A stretch of 64,000 nt of DNA from Vibrio tubiashii. GTDB taxonomy: Bacteria; Pseudomonadota; Gammaproteobacteria; Enterobacterales; Vibrionaceae. Position 1 is the first letter of the stretch, and every line of letters begins with the position of its first letter. Below the pieces are notes generated by a model. The model saw only the letters and a program-made list of their open reading frames with translations. It searched no databases and had not been told where the DNA came from. The stretch covers positions 310,001 through 374,000 of the forward strand of contig NZ_CP117030.1 of NCBI RefSeq assembly GCF_028551255.1, written 5' to 3'. The position numbers were made by a program, and so were the translations under genes. This document shows positions 54,852 to 63,756 of this stretch, piece by piece.

Positions 54852-56033
54852 ATGAGTGGACGGATGTACAAGATCTCTCAATTAGCAGAGCGGGCGGGGA
54901 TTTCTCGTACCACTCTGCTTTACTACGAAAAGCTAGGCATTGTTAAAGGAGCGAGACAAGTGAACGGCTATCGCTCCTATAGTGACAAAGATCTCCAGCG
55001 TTTGCTTTTGCTGCAAAAATTACAGGCTGGCGGTTTAACTTTGAAAGAGTGTCAGGCTTGCTTAGATGCACAAATCAATCGTGATTTATTGAAAGACAGG
55101 CTGAATCAGCTCGATCAAGAAATCTCGCAAAAGCAAAAGTCCCGCGAACTGCTTGCCGCGTTATTAGGCGAAAGTTCTCTTAGCGAGTGGCACAATACTC
55201 TCGACCAACTTGCTCCTGATGCGCATTTAGACTGGCTGATCAAACAAGGTTTTGATGAGAAACAGGCTATGCGTTTGAAATGGTTATCAAAAGATATGAA
55301 TGAACACGATCGCTATATGCGAGACTTTGATCTGGTTTTCAGCCAACTGACGTGTTGGGGACCCGGAAGCCAACAAGATACACATTCAGCGATTCAGAAA
55401 CTGCCCTTTTCACCTAAGCATATTTTAGAAATTGGCTGTGGGCAGGGCATTGCGACCCGAACACTGCTAGAGCATACCCAAGCGCACATTACAGCGGTCG
55501 ATAACGAAGAGTATGCATTAGAGAATATCAATCAAATCATGCAGCAGCTCGGTGAAAGAAAACGTGTGACTACCGTTTGCGCCAATATGGCGAAACTGCC
55601 ATTTGAATCTAAGCAGTTTGATCTGATTTGGTGTGAGACCAGTGCGTACATTATGGGCGTTGAGAATGCTTTTAAGGAGTGGCGACATCTCTTGTCCGAC
55701 GATGGCTATCTAGTGCTGAGTGATTTGGTCTGGAGTGTTGAGGAGCCATCGTCCGATGCCATGAGATTTTGGCACAAAGAGTACCCCGATATGACCACTG
55801 AAGAGACGCGCATTGAGCAAGCAAGGCGAGCGGGATATACGCTAGTCGATTCATTTCCTGTCAGTGATCAAGCTTGGGACAACTACTACCAACCGCTAAA
55901 AGTTCGGGTGAATGAGCTCGCGCACGAGTTAGCAGGTTCATCTGCTCTTGCAGATTTGAAGCGCGAGATCTCTGCTTATGACAACCGCAATGGTGAGTTC
56001 AATTATCAGATATTCATTCTTAAAACAGGGTGA
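54852..56033 (+). CDS. MerR regulator fused to SAM-dependent methyltransferase
   Basis: 393 residues; ATG at 54852 or 54864. The N-terminal HTH reads ISQLAERAGISRTTLLYYEK and a dimer helix follows. Residues about 150-393 are a class-I methyltransferase with motif I LEIGCGQGIATRT, motif II AVDNEE, and WCETSAYIMG near the active site. The fused form suggests a regulator whose DNA binding responds to a methylated substrate, or a moonlighting methyltransferase such as for small toxic compounds. Adjacent GNAT and VOC genes fit detoxification, which is inference. Confidence 0.85.
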   Translation: MSGRMYKISQLAERAGISRTTLLYYEKLGIVKGARQVNGYRSYSDKDLQRLLLLQKLQAGGLTLKECQACLDAQINRDLLKDRLNQLDQEISQKQKSRELLAALLGESSLSEWHNTLDQLAPDAHLDWLIKQGFDEKQAMRLKWLSKDMNEHDRYMRDFDLVFSQLTCWGPGSQQDTHSAIQKLPFSPKHILEIGCGQGIATRTLLEHTQAHITAVDNEEYALENINQIMQQLGERKRVTTVCANMAKLPFESKQFDLIWCETSAYIMGVENAFKEWRHLLSDDGYLVLSDLVWSVEEPSSDAMRFWHKEYPDMTTEETRIEQARRAGYTLVDSFPVSDQAWDNYYQPLKVRVNELAHELAGSSALADLKREISAYDNRNGEFNYQIFILKTG

Positions 56034-56113
56034 ATTTTTTGATCAGTCAGTGTTGACCTGTCTACAGCTTTACAGTTTAAGCTGCGCGCATAAACTTTAA
56101 AGAGGAACACACT

Positions 56114-56650
56114 ATGAACTACGGTCTATTTAATCCGAAAGAGACAGACGAACTTATTCGGTTATTCACTAAAACCTTTGGAGACTCTGAAGGCGTAGAG
56201 GAAGGAAAAGTTATTGGCACTCTAGTGAACACACTAGTAGAGACGACACCAGAGCAAGACATCGCGATTTTTGTTGCGAGAGAGGAGCAAAAGATTGTTG
56301 CGAGCATTCTATTTACTCGCCTTGCTTTTGAGGAAGAACACGCAAGCTTTTTGATGGCACCGGTAGCGGTTAGCACTGAGTATCAAGGACAGGGTATTGG
56401 GCAAGCATTAATCCGTCATGGTTTAGAGGCGATGCGCAGCCAAGGTGTGAAGTTAGCTTTCACATATGGTGACCCAAACTTTTACACTAGAGTGGGTTTC
56501 AATCCGACCTCTAAAGAGCAGTTTAAGGCACCGTTAACACTGAGTTTCCCTCATGGTTGGATGGTGCAGACATTATCTTCAGACATGATTCAAGCGCTTG
56601 AAAGTCGTCCAACATGTGTAGAAGGATTTAATAATCCTGCGCTTTGGTAA
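56114..56650 (+). CDS. GNAT-family N-acetyltransferase
   Basis: 178 residues. The acetyl-CoA loop is VSTEYQGQGIGQALIRHGLEA, here shown in its core, and FYTRVGF is the C-terminal motif. LMAPVAVSTEYQGQG matches the YhbS-type branch. Cytoplasmic. GAGGAACACACT precedes the ATG. It is followed by a strong terminator, so it ends the unit starting with the MerR-methyltransferase or is separate. Confidence 0.9.
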   Translation: MNYGLFNPKETDELIRLFTKTFGDSEGVEEGKVIGTLVNTLVETTPEQDIAIFVAREEQKIVASILFTRLAFEEEHASFLMAPVAVSTEYQGQGIGQALIRHGLEAMRSQGVKLAFTYGDPNFYTRVGFNPTSKEQFKAPLTLSFPHGWMVQTLSSDMIQALESRPTCVEGFNNPALW

Positions 56651-56668
56651 TGAGTAAAACGTTAAAAT

Positions 56669-56697
56669 GCCGACAATTCAGTTGTCGGCTTTTTTTT
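56669..56697 (+). terminator. Intrinsic terminator after GNAT gene
   Basis: GCCGACAA and TTGTCGGC form a perfect 8-bp stem with loop TTCAG, followed by eight Ts. Confidence 0.95.
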
Positions 56698-56817
56698 GTT
56701 TGATAAGAAATCGTCAGAGAGATAGCGTTTTTTGGCTTTCGCTTCAGGTTTGAATGGTCATCAACAAGGCATCAGTCTATTATTCGAGGCAGTGCATAGT
56801 CAGGATAAAGGAATCGC

Positions 56818-57435
56818 ATGAAGCTAACGTTTGGAGTCATACTAAGCTTATGGGCTTGTCTAGCCCTTGCAGAGCCCACAGAAGAAGCGCGCGAAAATGC
56901 GTTTATCAATGTAAATATGACCTTAGAGCTAGATGGAATAGAAGGTGCGATTCAGGATACCCGTCAGTCCCTCGACCAAGTTGGCGTTGCGCTTAACAGC
57001 ATCGCGCAAAGTGGAAACTTGAATGATGAGCAACAGCAGCTATTGACTGACACCGTAGATAACCTTAACCAGCTGGTGGTATTGTCTAAACAGTCGGTAG
57101 CCGCAATGCCGGGTGCTTTTGAACATTCTAGGCAAACTGTTGCGACAGAAAGTGAGCGTTTTCTTAATGACTTACGTTCACAAATTTTGCTGGTTATTGG
57201 CGTGATAGGACTCGTCATTGTGTTGGTCATTGCTGCGATTGCATGGTTGATTTTACGCCCAATGCAGGAAACACTGGTTCGAGCTACGCAGAATATTTCT
57301 TCGATGGCTGGCGCGATTAAGACCACCGCTAAGGCGTTGGATTCAATATCGAATCAGCAGGAGGAGATTGCTAAACGTTTAGAGTTGGTCGGTGACCAGA
57401 ATGGCGATAATCAATCAGATTCGAACAAGGGCTAA
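56818..57435 (+). CDS. Membrane protein with signal sequence and coiled-coil, unknown function
   Basis: 205 residues. A signal sequence (MKLTFGVILSLWACLALA) is followed by a helical periplasmic region (ARENAFINVNMTLELDGIEG, then a coiled-coil-like LTDTVDNLNQLVVLS), a long membrane helix (about 122-145) and a cytoplasmic coiled tail. It looks like a short receptor-like protein with no signalling domain. It is 12 bases before a VOC gene. I recognise no family. Confidence 0.75.
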   Translation: MKLTFGVILSLWACLALAEPTEEARENAFINVNMTLELDGIEGAIQDTRQSLDQVGVALNSIAQSGNLNDEQQQLLTDTVDNLNQLVVLSKQSVAAMPGAFEHSRQTVATESERFLNDLRSQILLVIGVIGLVIVLVIAAIAWLILRPMQETLVRATQNISSMAGAIKTTAKALDSISNQQEEIAKRLELVGDQNGDNQSDSNKG

Positions 57436-57447
57436 AGGAGAGGGGCT

Positions 57448-57876
57448 ATGGAACCACGTGTCAGCATCATTACTTTAGGAGTGCAGGATTTAGAGCTCTC
57501 ATATCAGTTTTACTCCAAGCTAGGCTTTCCCTCTTCCAAAAATCCTGAAGAGGGGATCATCTTTTTTAAAACGGGTGGCGTGTGTTTAGCCTTGTATCCG
57601 TTAGATGCATTAGCAAAAGATATTTCGCCTGAAATGGCGGTTGTCAAAGAGGGCTTTAGTGGGGTGACGCTCGCACACAATACCCGTTCAAAGCAGGAAG
57701 TGGATGACGTGTTAGCGCTTGCGGTCAGTGCAGGAGCTAAGCTAGAAAAACCAGCGCAGGATGTGTTCTGGGGTGGCTATAGCGGTTATTTCTCTGATCC
57801 AGATGGTTATTTATGGGAAGTGGCCTACGCCGATTTTTGGCAGTTCAACTCAGATGGCTCACTGGTTATTGAATAG
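57448..57876 (+). CDS. VOC-superfamily protein
   Basis: 142 residues. ITLGVQDLELSYQFYSKLGF and the closing FSDPDGYLWEV with a Trp-rich tail mark the VOC fold, in a glyoxalase/dioxygenase-like branch. A GAGAGGGGCT site precedes the ATG. Cotranscribed with the flanking genes on both sides by short gaps. Activity unknown. Confidence 0.88.
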   Translation: MEPRVSIITLGVQDLELSYQFYSKLGFPSSKNPEEGIIFFKTGGVCLALYPLDALAKDISPEMAVVKEGFSGVTLAHNTRSKQEVDDVLALAVSAGAKLEKPAQDVFWGGYSGYFSDPDGYLWEVAYADFWQFNSDGSLVIE

Positions 57877-57884
57877 GAGGATTC

Positions 57885-58271
57885 GTGGAACTCAAAAGAA
57901 TACATCATGTTGCGGTTATTTGTTCTGATTATGAGGTTTCAAAGCGTTTCTACACCCAAGTTCTCAACTTGACCGTCATTGCTGAAAATTACCGCGCCGA
58001 ACGGAATTCCTACAAACTTGACCTTGCTTTGCCTGATGGGGGGCAGATTGAATTGTTCTCTTTTCCTAACCCGCCAGCAAGGCCAACCAGTCCTGAAGCA
58101 CAGGGTTTAAGGCACTTGGCATTTAGCGTTGATTCTGTAGAGCAGTACGCCGCTTATTTGATGAGCCGCGATGTGGAAGTTGAGCCGATTCGAATTGATG
58201 AGTTTACTGGTAAGCCGTTTACCTTTTTCAAAGATCCTGACGGCTTACCGTTAGAGCTCTATCAAGGTTAG
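57885..58271 (+). CDS. VOC-superfamily protein, YaeR/GloA2-like
   Basis: 128 residues from the GTG at 57885 after a strong TAGGAGG. HHVAVICSDYEVSKRFYT and the DPDGLPLELYQG end match the YaeR/GloA2 branch. His and Glu residues at the expected metal positions are present. Its stop overlaps the convergent HAD gene by 4 bases. Confidence 0.88.
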   Translation: MELKRIHHVAVICSDYEVSKRFYTQVLNLTVIAENYRAERNSYKLDLALPDGGQIELFSFPNPPARPTSPEAQGLRHLAFSVDSVEQYAAYLMSRDVEVEPIRIDEFTGKPFTFFKDPDGLPLELYQG

Positions 58272-59068
58272 CTTAGTAGTTCACGTTTAATGACGGTAAA
58301 CACACCAGCCTCACGATTGCTTGGCGCCTGAAAGCGTGCAATCTCTTTAATCTTAGGGTGAGCATTATCCATTGCGTATGAATGATAGCTCGCCTTAAGC
58401 ATCTCTAAATCATTGAGATAGTCACCAAAACTCATGGTTTGCTCGTGGGTAAAATTGAGCGTGTTTTGTAGGTGTTCGATTGCTGCACCCTTCGAGGCTT
58501 CAGCGTTCATCACGTCGAGCCAGATTTTGGCACTCACGACTACCTGGTGCGTCTGACCAAACGCTTGGTCGAAAGTAGGGAACACCAACTCTTCTGTGCC
58601 GTCAAAGTGGCAGATGGCGACCTTGATGAAGTCATCTTCTACCTCAAGCAAATCATCTACATACTGGCACTTGTGGTAATACTTGGCGAACTCCTCAAGC
58701 GCTTGCGGATCTTGCGTTTCGATATACGCAGAATGTTTGCCACATAGAACAATTTGCGCGCCAGAAATACCTCTAGCTGCCTCAATGATTGATTTGATTG
58801 AAGGTTTGTCGATCTCGCAGCTATACAATTCTTCACCTTTGTGCATCACCAATGTGCCGTTTTCAGCGATGAACATCATGCGATCATTAATTGGTGAGAA
58901 GGTCTCCATTAGGCTGTAGTACTGTCGCCCAGAGGCCGCAGCGAAGATAATGCCTTTCTCTTCTAATTGCTGGTATAGATTAAAAAACTCTGGATTGAGT
59001 TGGCTACTTTCATCGAGAAGCGTGCCATCCATATCGGTGGCTACGAACTTTATATCAGGTGTCGGCAT
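58268..59068 (-). CDS. Cof-type HAD-IIB phosphatase
   Basis: 266 residues from the ATG at 59068, giving a start directly before the DMDGTLLDE motif I; a longer frame exists but adds an untypical 23-residue lead. Motif I DxDGTLL, the Cof cap, and the SFGDYLNDLEML motif IV are intact. Cof-family enzymes dephosphorylate sugar phosphates, flavin or pyridoxal phosphates. The protein is cytoplasmic. Substrate is not determined by sequence. Confidence 0.92.
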   Translation of the reverse strand: MPTPDIKFVATDMDGTLLDESSQLNPEFFNLYQQLEEKGIIFAAASGRQYYSLMETFSPINDRMMFIAENGTLVMHKGEELYSCEIDKPSIKSIIEAARGISGAQIVLCGKHSAYIETQDPQALEEFAKYYHKCQYVDDLLEVEDDFIKVAICHFDGTEELVFPTFDQAFGQTHQVVVSAKIWLDVMNAEASKGAAIEHLQNTLNFTHEQTMSFGDYLNDLEMLKASYHSYAMDNAHPKIKEIARFQAPSNREAGVFTVIKRELLS

Positions 59069-59184
59069 AGTGGCTAATGTCGTCTCTTCGCACTGTTTGT
59101 AAAAACGATAAGTTACCTGACTTTTGTGACGACTCAAGTGTTTTAAATCAATCTACAATGAAATCATCGGTAGTGAGTGGCCAA

Positions 59185-60309
59185 TTAAATCTGATGATTC
59201 TGCTCTAAAACGGCAAGGGTGCTCTCTAAATCAAAGTGGGCAGCAAACTCCTCATTTACGGCTTTGCCACTCAAAATAGAGTTGGCGATATACACCGCAC
59301 AGGCTGGGCTAAAATCAGACTCCATCAATTTTTCTGGGTCATCATGGTTTAAGACCCCTTCAATGATGGGCAAAGGAAAGCCCCAAAAGTGCAGTAGATA
59401 TCCCCCAAGCTGCTCTGATTTGGTTTTAAATAGGTAGTGTTCTAAGTGCGATTTATCGTTGCCTTTGGTTCTAGGGTTTAGAAACGCGCTCATTAGATCA
59501 GGGGCAATTTTCATTCTGACGTACTCACCAATACGGTGAAGAATACCCACAAGAAAAGTCGTATCCTTGAGGTCAGGTTCAACTAAGGTTGAGGCGAGCT
59601 TTGCGACTTTAAGACTGTGTGATTGGATTTTTTCCAATGGCTTACTAGGTTCATTCATGGAAACCGAATAGACCTCAAGCATGGCAATAATATTGGTAAC
59701 CACTTGGCCACCCAAACGCGTGATGGCTTCAGAAATACTCTTAATTTCTTTGCGCCCTCTAAAGATGGCATTGTTAGAGATCTGTATGATTTTGGCGCAC
59801 ATGGCAGGCTCTTCACTGATGAGTTTTGCCACATCATGCATCGAGGCGTTGGGATCCATTAAGGTACGCTTAACATCAAAGAACAGCTTGGGCGCTACTG
59901 GCAGCGATGTAATCGTACCAATTGCATTTTGAATCACTCGATCAGGGAATAACTCAAGAATCTCTTCAATACGCTGGACTTCTGCCTTGATGACACTTGG
60001 ATCGCAAGGTTTCATAAAAGCTTGGTGGGCGAAAAAACCGCCTTTTATCGTGACATCTGGATCCGAATAGCCGGACAATGATGCACGTATAATACCTGGG
60101 TGCCTTTTACTGACCTCTTCAAGTAGTTCAGCACCGTTCATCTTCGGCATAAGCATGTCTGAGATAATTAAATCGACCTCATGCTCTTCCAGAAACTGCA
60201 AAGCCTCTTCACCGCCTTCTGCGGTAAATATCTTCCATCCAGTTCCAAAAAGGGCTCGCTTTAATCCGTTCAGGATCATGCGTTCATCATCAACTAGCAG
60301 CAGCTTCAT
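59185..60309 (-). CDS. Response regulator with HDOD domain
   Basis: 374 residues. The receiver has D7-D8, phosphoacceptor Asp51 (IISDMLMPKMNG) and the conserved Lys (MKPCDP). An HDOD domain follows at about 130-330 (SLPVAPKLFFDVKR, ISNNAIFRGRKEI, and HRIGEYVRMK). HDOD domains are HD-fold without catalytic residues and serve as signalling scaffolds. It overlaps the end of the MHYT kinase by 20 bases, so the kinase is the probable partner. Confidence 0.92.
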   Translation of the reverse strand: MKLLLVDDERMILNGLKRALFGTGWKIFTAEGGEEALQFLEEHEVDLIISDMLMPKMNGAELLEEVSKRHPGIIRASLSGYSDPDVTIKGGFFAHQAFMKPCDPSVIKAEVQRIEEILELFPDRVIQNAIGTITSLPVAPKLFFDVKRTLMDPNASMHDVAKLISEEPAMCAKIIQISNNAIFRGRKEIKSISEAITRLGGQVVTNIIAMLEVYSVSMNEPSKPLEKIQSHSLKVAKLASTLVEPDLKDTTFLVGILHRIGEYVRMKIAPDLMSAFLNPRTKGNDKSHLEHYLFKTKSEQLGGYLLHFWGFPLPIIEGVLNHDDPEKLMESDFSPACAVYIANSILSGKAVNEEFAAHFDLESTLAVLEQNHQI

Positions 60310-62323
60310 TATCTAGTCTCTCTTCAGTGCCAACGCTAACGTTGTCTAACGGTAGTGAAATAGTAAATGTCGTTCCCTCTCCAACAGTACTGTCGGTAGA
60401 AATTGCACCTTTATGTAAATCGACGATAACTGAGTAGGCTAAACTTAGCCCTTGTCCCGTCCCTTTACCGACATCTTTTGTGGTAAAGAAAGGGTCGAAT
60501 ATTCGGTCAATAATATTTTTTGGTATACCCGTACCATTGTCTTGGATGCGAATCTGAGCAGTATTTTCCTCTAAATGTGTCGAGACCTTGATCGTGCCCA
60601 AAGTGCCGTCTTGGCGACCAAATTTTTCTTCGATTGCGTGAGCCGCATTAATGATGAAGTTAAGCATTACTTGGTTAAATTCATCACGGTAACAAGGAAT
60701 AGCAGGTAATCTAGAGTCAAAACTGGTTTCTACTTCAGCGACATAGCGCCACTCTCCGCGTGCGATGGTAATGGTCGACTCAATGGCTTCAGCAATATCG
60801 ACTTGGTGCATTTCGTGGTTACTCGAATGTGAGAAAGACTTCATCGCTTTTACGATCCGGCTAATGCGTTGCAGCCCCTCTAAAGACTGATCCAGAGCGA
60901 GAGGGATTTCTTCTGCGATAAAGTCCATATCACCTTCAGCAATGTCGCTTTTAATCTGTGTTTTTAGCGTATCGACAGGCTCATCTCCTGACTTTTCAAT
61001 GGTTTGTGTAATCTGGTTGATAGTGTTTAGACAGGTTTGAAAGGCGTCTTTTAAAAAGATCGTGTTGTCTGAAACATATTGAGTTGGTGTGTTTATCTCG
61101 TGAGCGATACCTGCGGCGAGTTGTCCCATTGATTCCAATTTTTGAGCTTGCCTTAACTGCTGTTCAAGCTCCATACGCATCGAAATATCTCGGATAACAC
61201 AGTTAAACAGTTCCTTCTCTTCATTGCGAATTGAGAGTGCAGAAAGGCTTACTTCTATGGGAAACGAGCGACCATCTTTTTTAATCCCTTCAGTGGTTAG
61301 GTTGCTTCGGTGCTCTAAGTCGTTGTTGGCACAATTTCGCAACGAGACTTTATCAAAGGTTGGCATTAGATCTTCGATGTTCTTTTGATCGATCATTTCC
61401 TTTTCATACTCGAACATCCTCAATCCCATGTCATTAATGCTATCTATGATGCCTTCTTGATCAACGATAATGACACCGTCGGCAAGGTTGTTGAGGATAT
61501 CTTGCTCACGCAGCTTACTGGCGACAATGGAATGCTCTGCTCGTTGGAGGCGCTGGTCGACAATAGAAGCGACGAATGTTGCAGCGCATATTAGCAGCAC
61601 AAATAGAGCCACGATCAAGGCAATGTTGTGAGCATCGCTCATATGGTTATGTACGGTTGGGGTTTCGGTTAAGGCGTAAAAGCTCACTGCGCCCATAGCC
61701 GTGTAATGCATACCAGCGACCGAAAGGCCCATAATAGGAGCTATTAAGGCACGATGAGTAACGTTTTCTCCAAAATGGCGATTGCGAAGTTTGATCATAT
61801 AGATTGAGATGCAAGCAAACAAAAAAGCAATCAGAATAGAGAGAACAAACCAGACGAAGTCATAGACCATTAGAGCGTCCATCTGCATCGCTTCCATGCC
61901 AAGGTAGTGCATCGAGCCAATACCCAGTGCTAAGTACAGGGCACTAAGCTGAATATCTAATAGTGAGAATCGTTGACTATAAAGGACTTGAAACGCGAAG
62001 TAAGCGCCTACGACTGGTGGGATAAAGGACAACGCGGTGATACCAGGATGATAGGACATTTGCGCAGGAACCATGTAGGCCAACATACCAGTAAAGTGCA
62101 TAGCCCATACACCGAGGCCAAAAACTATACTGCCAAATAAACGCCACAAACTTATTGTTTTCGCCTCATTAGAACCCCACATTCGCTCAATGACGATCAA
62201 ACATGAATAGGCAGCAAGGCTAGATATGAGTACAGAGAGCAAGACCAAAGAGTAGTGAAACTCTCCTTGGAGTAAATTGTAATCCTCTAAGTCAACAGAT
62301 TTAAATCGCCAAAACTCTACCAT
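60290..62323 (-). CDS. MHYT-PAS sensor histidine kinase
   Basis: 677 residues. Seven membrane helices at the N-terminus carry three MHYT motifs: M75-H76-F-T, M138-H139-Y-L and M205-H206-Y-T. They are proposed to bind copper and sense gases such as O2, CO or NO. A PAS domain (about 272-385) is followed by HisKA-type AGIAHEINTP with His408, and HATPase with NDNGTGIP-like and GKGTGQGLSLA motifs. MHYT is more often fused to GGDEF/EAL; here it feeds a kinase. Between a REC-degenerate HD-GYP gene upstream and a REC-HDOD gene downstream. Confidence 0.9.
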   Translation of the reverse strand: MVEFWRFKSVDLEDYNLLQGEFHYSLVLLSVLISSLAAYSCLIVIERMWGSNEAKTISLWRLFGSIVFGLGVWAMHFTGMLAYMVPAQMSYHPGITALSFIPPVVGAYFAFQVLYSQRFSLLDIQLSALYLALGIGSMHYLGMEAMQMDALMVYDFVWFVLSILIAFLFACISIYMIKLRNRHFGENVTHRALIAPIMGLSVAGMHYTAMGAVSFYALTETPTVHNHMSDAHNIALIVALFVLLICAATFVASIVDQRLQRAEHSIVASKLREQDILNNLADGVIIVDQEGIIDSINDMGLRMFEYEKEMIDQKNIEDLMPTFDKVSLRNCANNDLEHRSNLTTEGIKKDGRSFPIEVSLSALSIRNEEKELFNCVIRDISMRMELEQQLRQAQKLESMGQLAAGIAHEINTPTQYVSDNTIFLKDAFQTCLNTINQITQTIEKSGDEPVDTLKTQIKSDIAEGDMDFIAEEIPLALDQSLEGLQRISRIVKAMKSFSHSSNHEMHQVDIAEAIESTITIARGEWRYVAEVETSFDSRLPAIPCYRDEFNQVMLNFIINAAHAIEEKFGRQDGTLGTIKVSTHLEENTAQIRIQDNGTGIPKNIIDRIFDPFFTTKDVGKGTGQGLSLAYSVIVDLHKGAISTDSTVGEGTTFTISLPLDNVSVGTEERLDNEAAAS

Positions 62324-62374
62324 AGCCCAACCTGTCCTTTGTTTACGTTGTTAGTTATTCCATTAAGGCGCTGA

Positions 62375-63553
62375 TTAAAAACTCTGCGCTTTTTCTTCAC
62401 TCTTCGCTTGTTCGTGTTCTTCTGGCTCTATCATGGTTACCCAAACTTCCCCAGCGACAGCTTTGTTCTCTAGGCAGTGGTGCACAATGTTCATCAAGGT
62501 TTGAGTTACTCTCTGACCTTTTCGTGCAATAAGCTGGTCACGGTTGGTTCGAATCTCCTGCTCAATAATCATATTGGGGTTTAAGAAACTAACATCGACG
62601 AAAATTTTTGGTGGTTCAAAGTCGAGCGTCGATTTAAAAGCGCTCAGTATGCTTGGGTCATAGAGGTGATCTTGGTTGTCGAGCTGCTCAACGGCATCAG
62701 GGATGGTGTAGCCGGCACTTTCTAGTTTTATATAGTCACAGACAACCTTAAGCATTCTTGAACCGTAGGGTAAGTCGGTTCCCTGAACGTCATCAATAGG
62801 ATTACCTTCTCCATTAAAGCCTTTCTCTTGGTAGAGAATAGTCTTAGCGATACCACCCATCCTTGGGATTTGTTTAAGCAAATCAGAGGAAAGGCACGGG
62901 TGTTGCTCGAAGAGTTGACGATCTTCTTCAGTGACGACTTGTCCACTACTAATATTTTCTAAGGTGCTTTGGGGAAAAATAATAAAGCCGAGTTGAGACA
63001 ACTGAACCATAGGCTCAAAACTCCAATGAGGTTTTATGTTAAGCGCTTTACCTAACTGCTGCATATGGAATTGAACTTTATTACTGCGGTCATTGATTTC
63101 AGGGTTGACAAGAGAAACAACATCGCTCAGGACATTAATGACGCCTTTTAACGTCTTGTTAAGCAGCACTTTCTCTGCAACGATAAGCTCGTATTGCCGA
63201 ATGGCAGCGTTAATAAATCCTAGTAGTTGCTCTGGCGTACAGGGTTTATTGATAAAACGAAATACGTCGCCTAAGTTGACGGCATCGACCGCTGTTTGTT
63301 GGTCAGCATTCCCTGTAAACATCATACGTACAGTGTCAGGTGATTTTTCTTTTACGGCTTGCAGCAATTGAAGTCCGTTCATGACAGGCATTTGCATATC
63401 AGACACAATCACAGCGTACTGCTTCTTGGAGATGAGTTCGAGTGCTTGCTCGCCACTGTTTGCAAGATCGATATCGACATGACTTCTCAAAGTTCGACGA
63501 AATGAATTAAGGATGTTCACCTCATCATCAACTAAGAGTACAGGCTTTTTCAT
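62375..63553 (-). CDS. Response regulator with degenerate HD-GYP-like domain
   Basis: 392 residues. The receiver is intact: D9-D10, Asp52 (IVSDMQMPVMNG) and Lys in INKPCT. The C-terminal part aligns in order with HD-GYP proteins but lacks catalytic residues: SQLGFIIFPQ stands where LHDIGKIGIPD is expected, and YQEKGFNGEGNP where HHExWDGSGYP is expected. Metal and c-di-GMP catalysis is therefore unlikely; it may bind or scaffold. A C-terminal stretch of about 100 residues is extra and polar. It is the first gene of the trio, transcribed toward the MHYT kinase 51 bases downstream. Confidence 0.85.
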   Translation of the reverse strand: MKKPVLLVDDEVNILNSFRRTLRSHVDIDLANSGEQALELISKKQYAVIVSDMQMPVMNGLQLLQAVKEKSPDTVRMMFTGNADQQTAVDAVNLGDVFRFINKPCTPEQLLGFINAAIRQYELIVAEKVLLNKTLKGVINVLSDVVSLVNPEINDRSNKVQFHMQQLGKALNIKPHWSFEPMVQLSQLGFIIFPQSTLENISSGQVVTEEDRQLFEQHPCLSSDLLKQIPRMGGIAKTILYQEKGFNGEGNPIDDVQGTDLPYGSRMLKVVCDYIKLESAGYTIPDAVEQLDNQDHLYDPSILSAFKSTLDFEPPKIFVDVSFLNPNMIIEQEIRTNRDQLIARKGQRVTQTLMNIVHHCLENKAVAGEVWVTMIEPEEHEQAKSEEKAQSF

Positions 63554-63710
63554 TGTTAATACTCGTGTAGTTGCATTATAAATTTAGTGTAGTACAGACA
63601 GTAGCTTATGAAGACTAATTAAGTGTTTTGTTGCTTATAAATTAGAGAAGTGCGAAGTAGGAAGTTTTATCGAGTTGATAATTGATCCAGTCAGGGAGTG
63701 GCGGTTGATG

Positions 63711-63734
63711 AAAAAGGAGGAGATAACTCCTCCT
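63711..63734 (-). terminator. Intrinsic terminator of the alpha-amylase gene
   Basis: On the minus strand AGGAGGAG and CTCCTCCT (perfect 8-bp stem, 4-base loop) are followed by TTTTT. It lies 22 bases after the amylase stop. Confidence 0.92.
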
Positions 63735-63756
63735 ATGTTCCAACAGTAAAAGAAAA

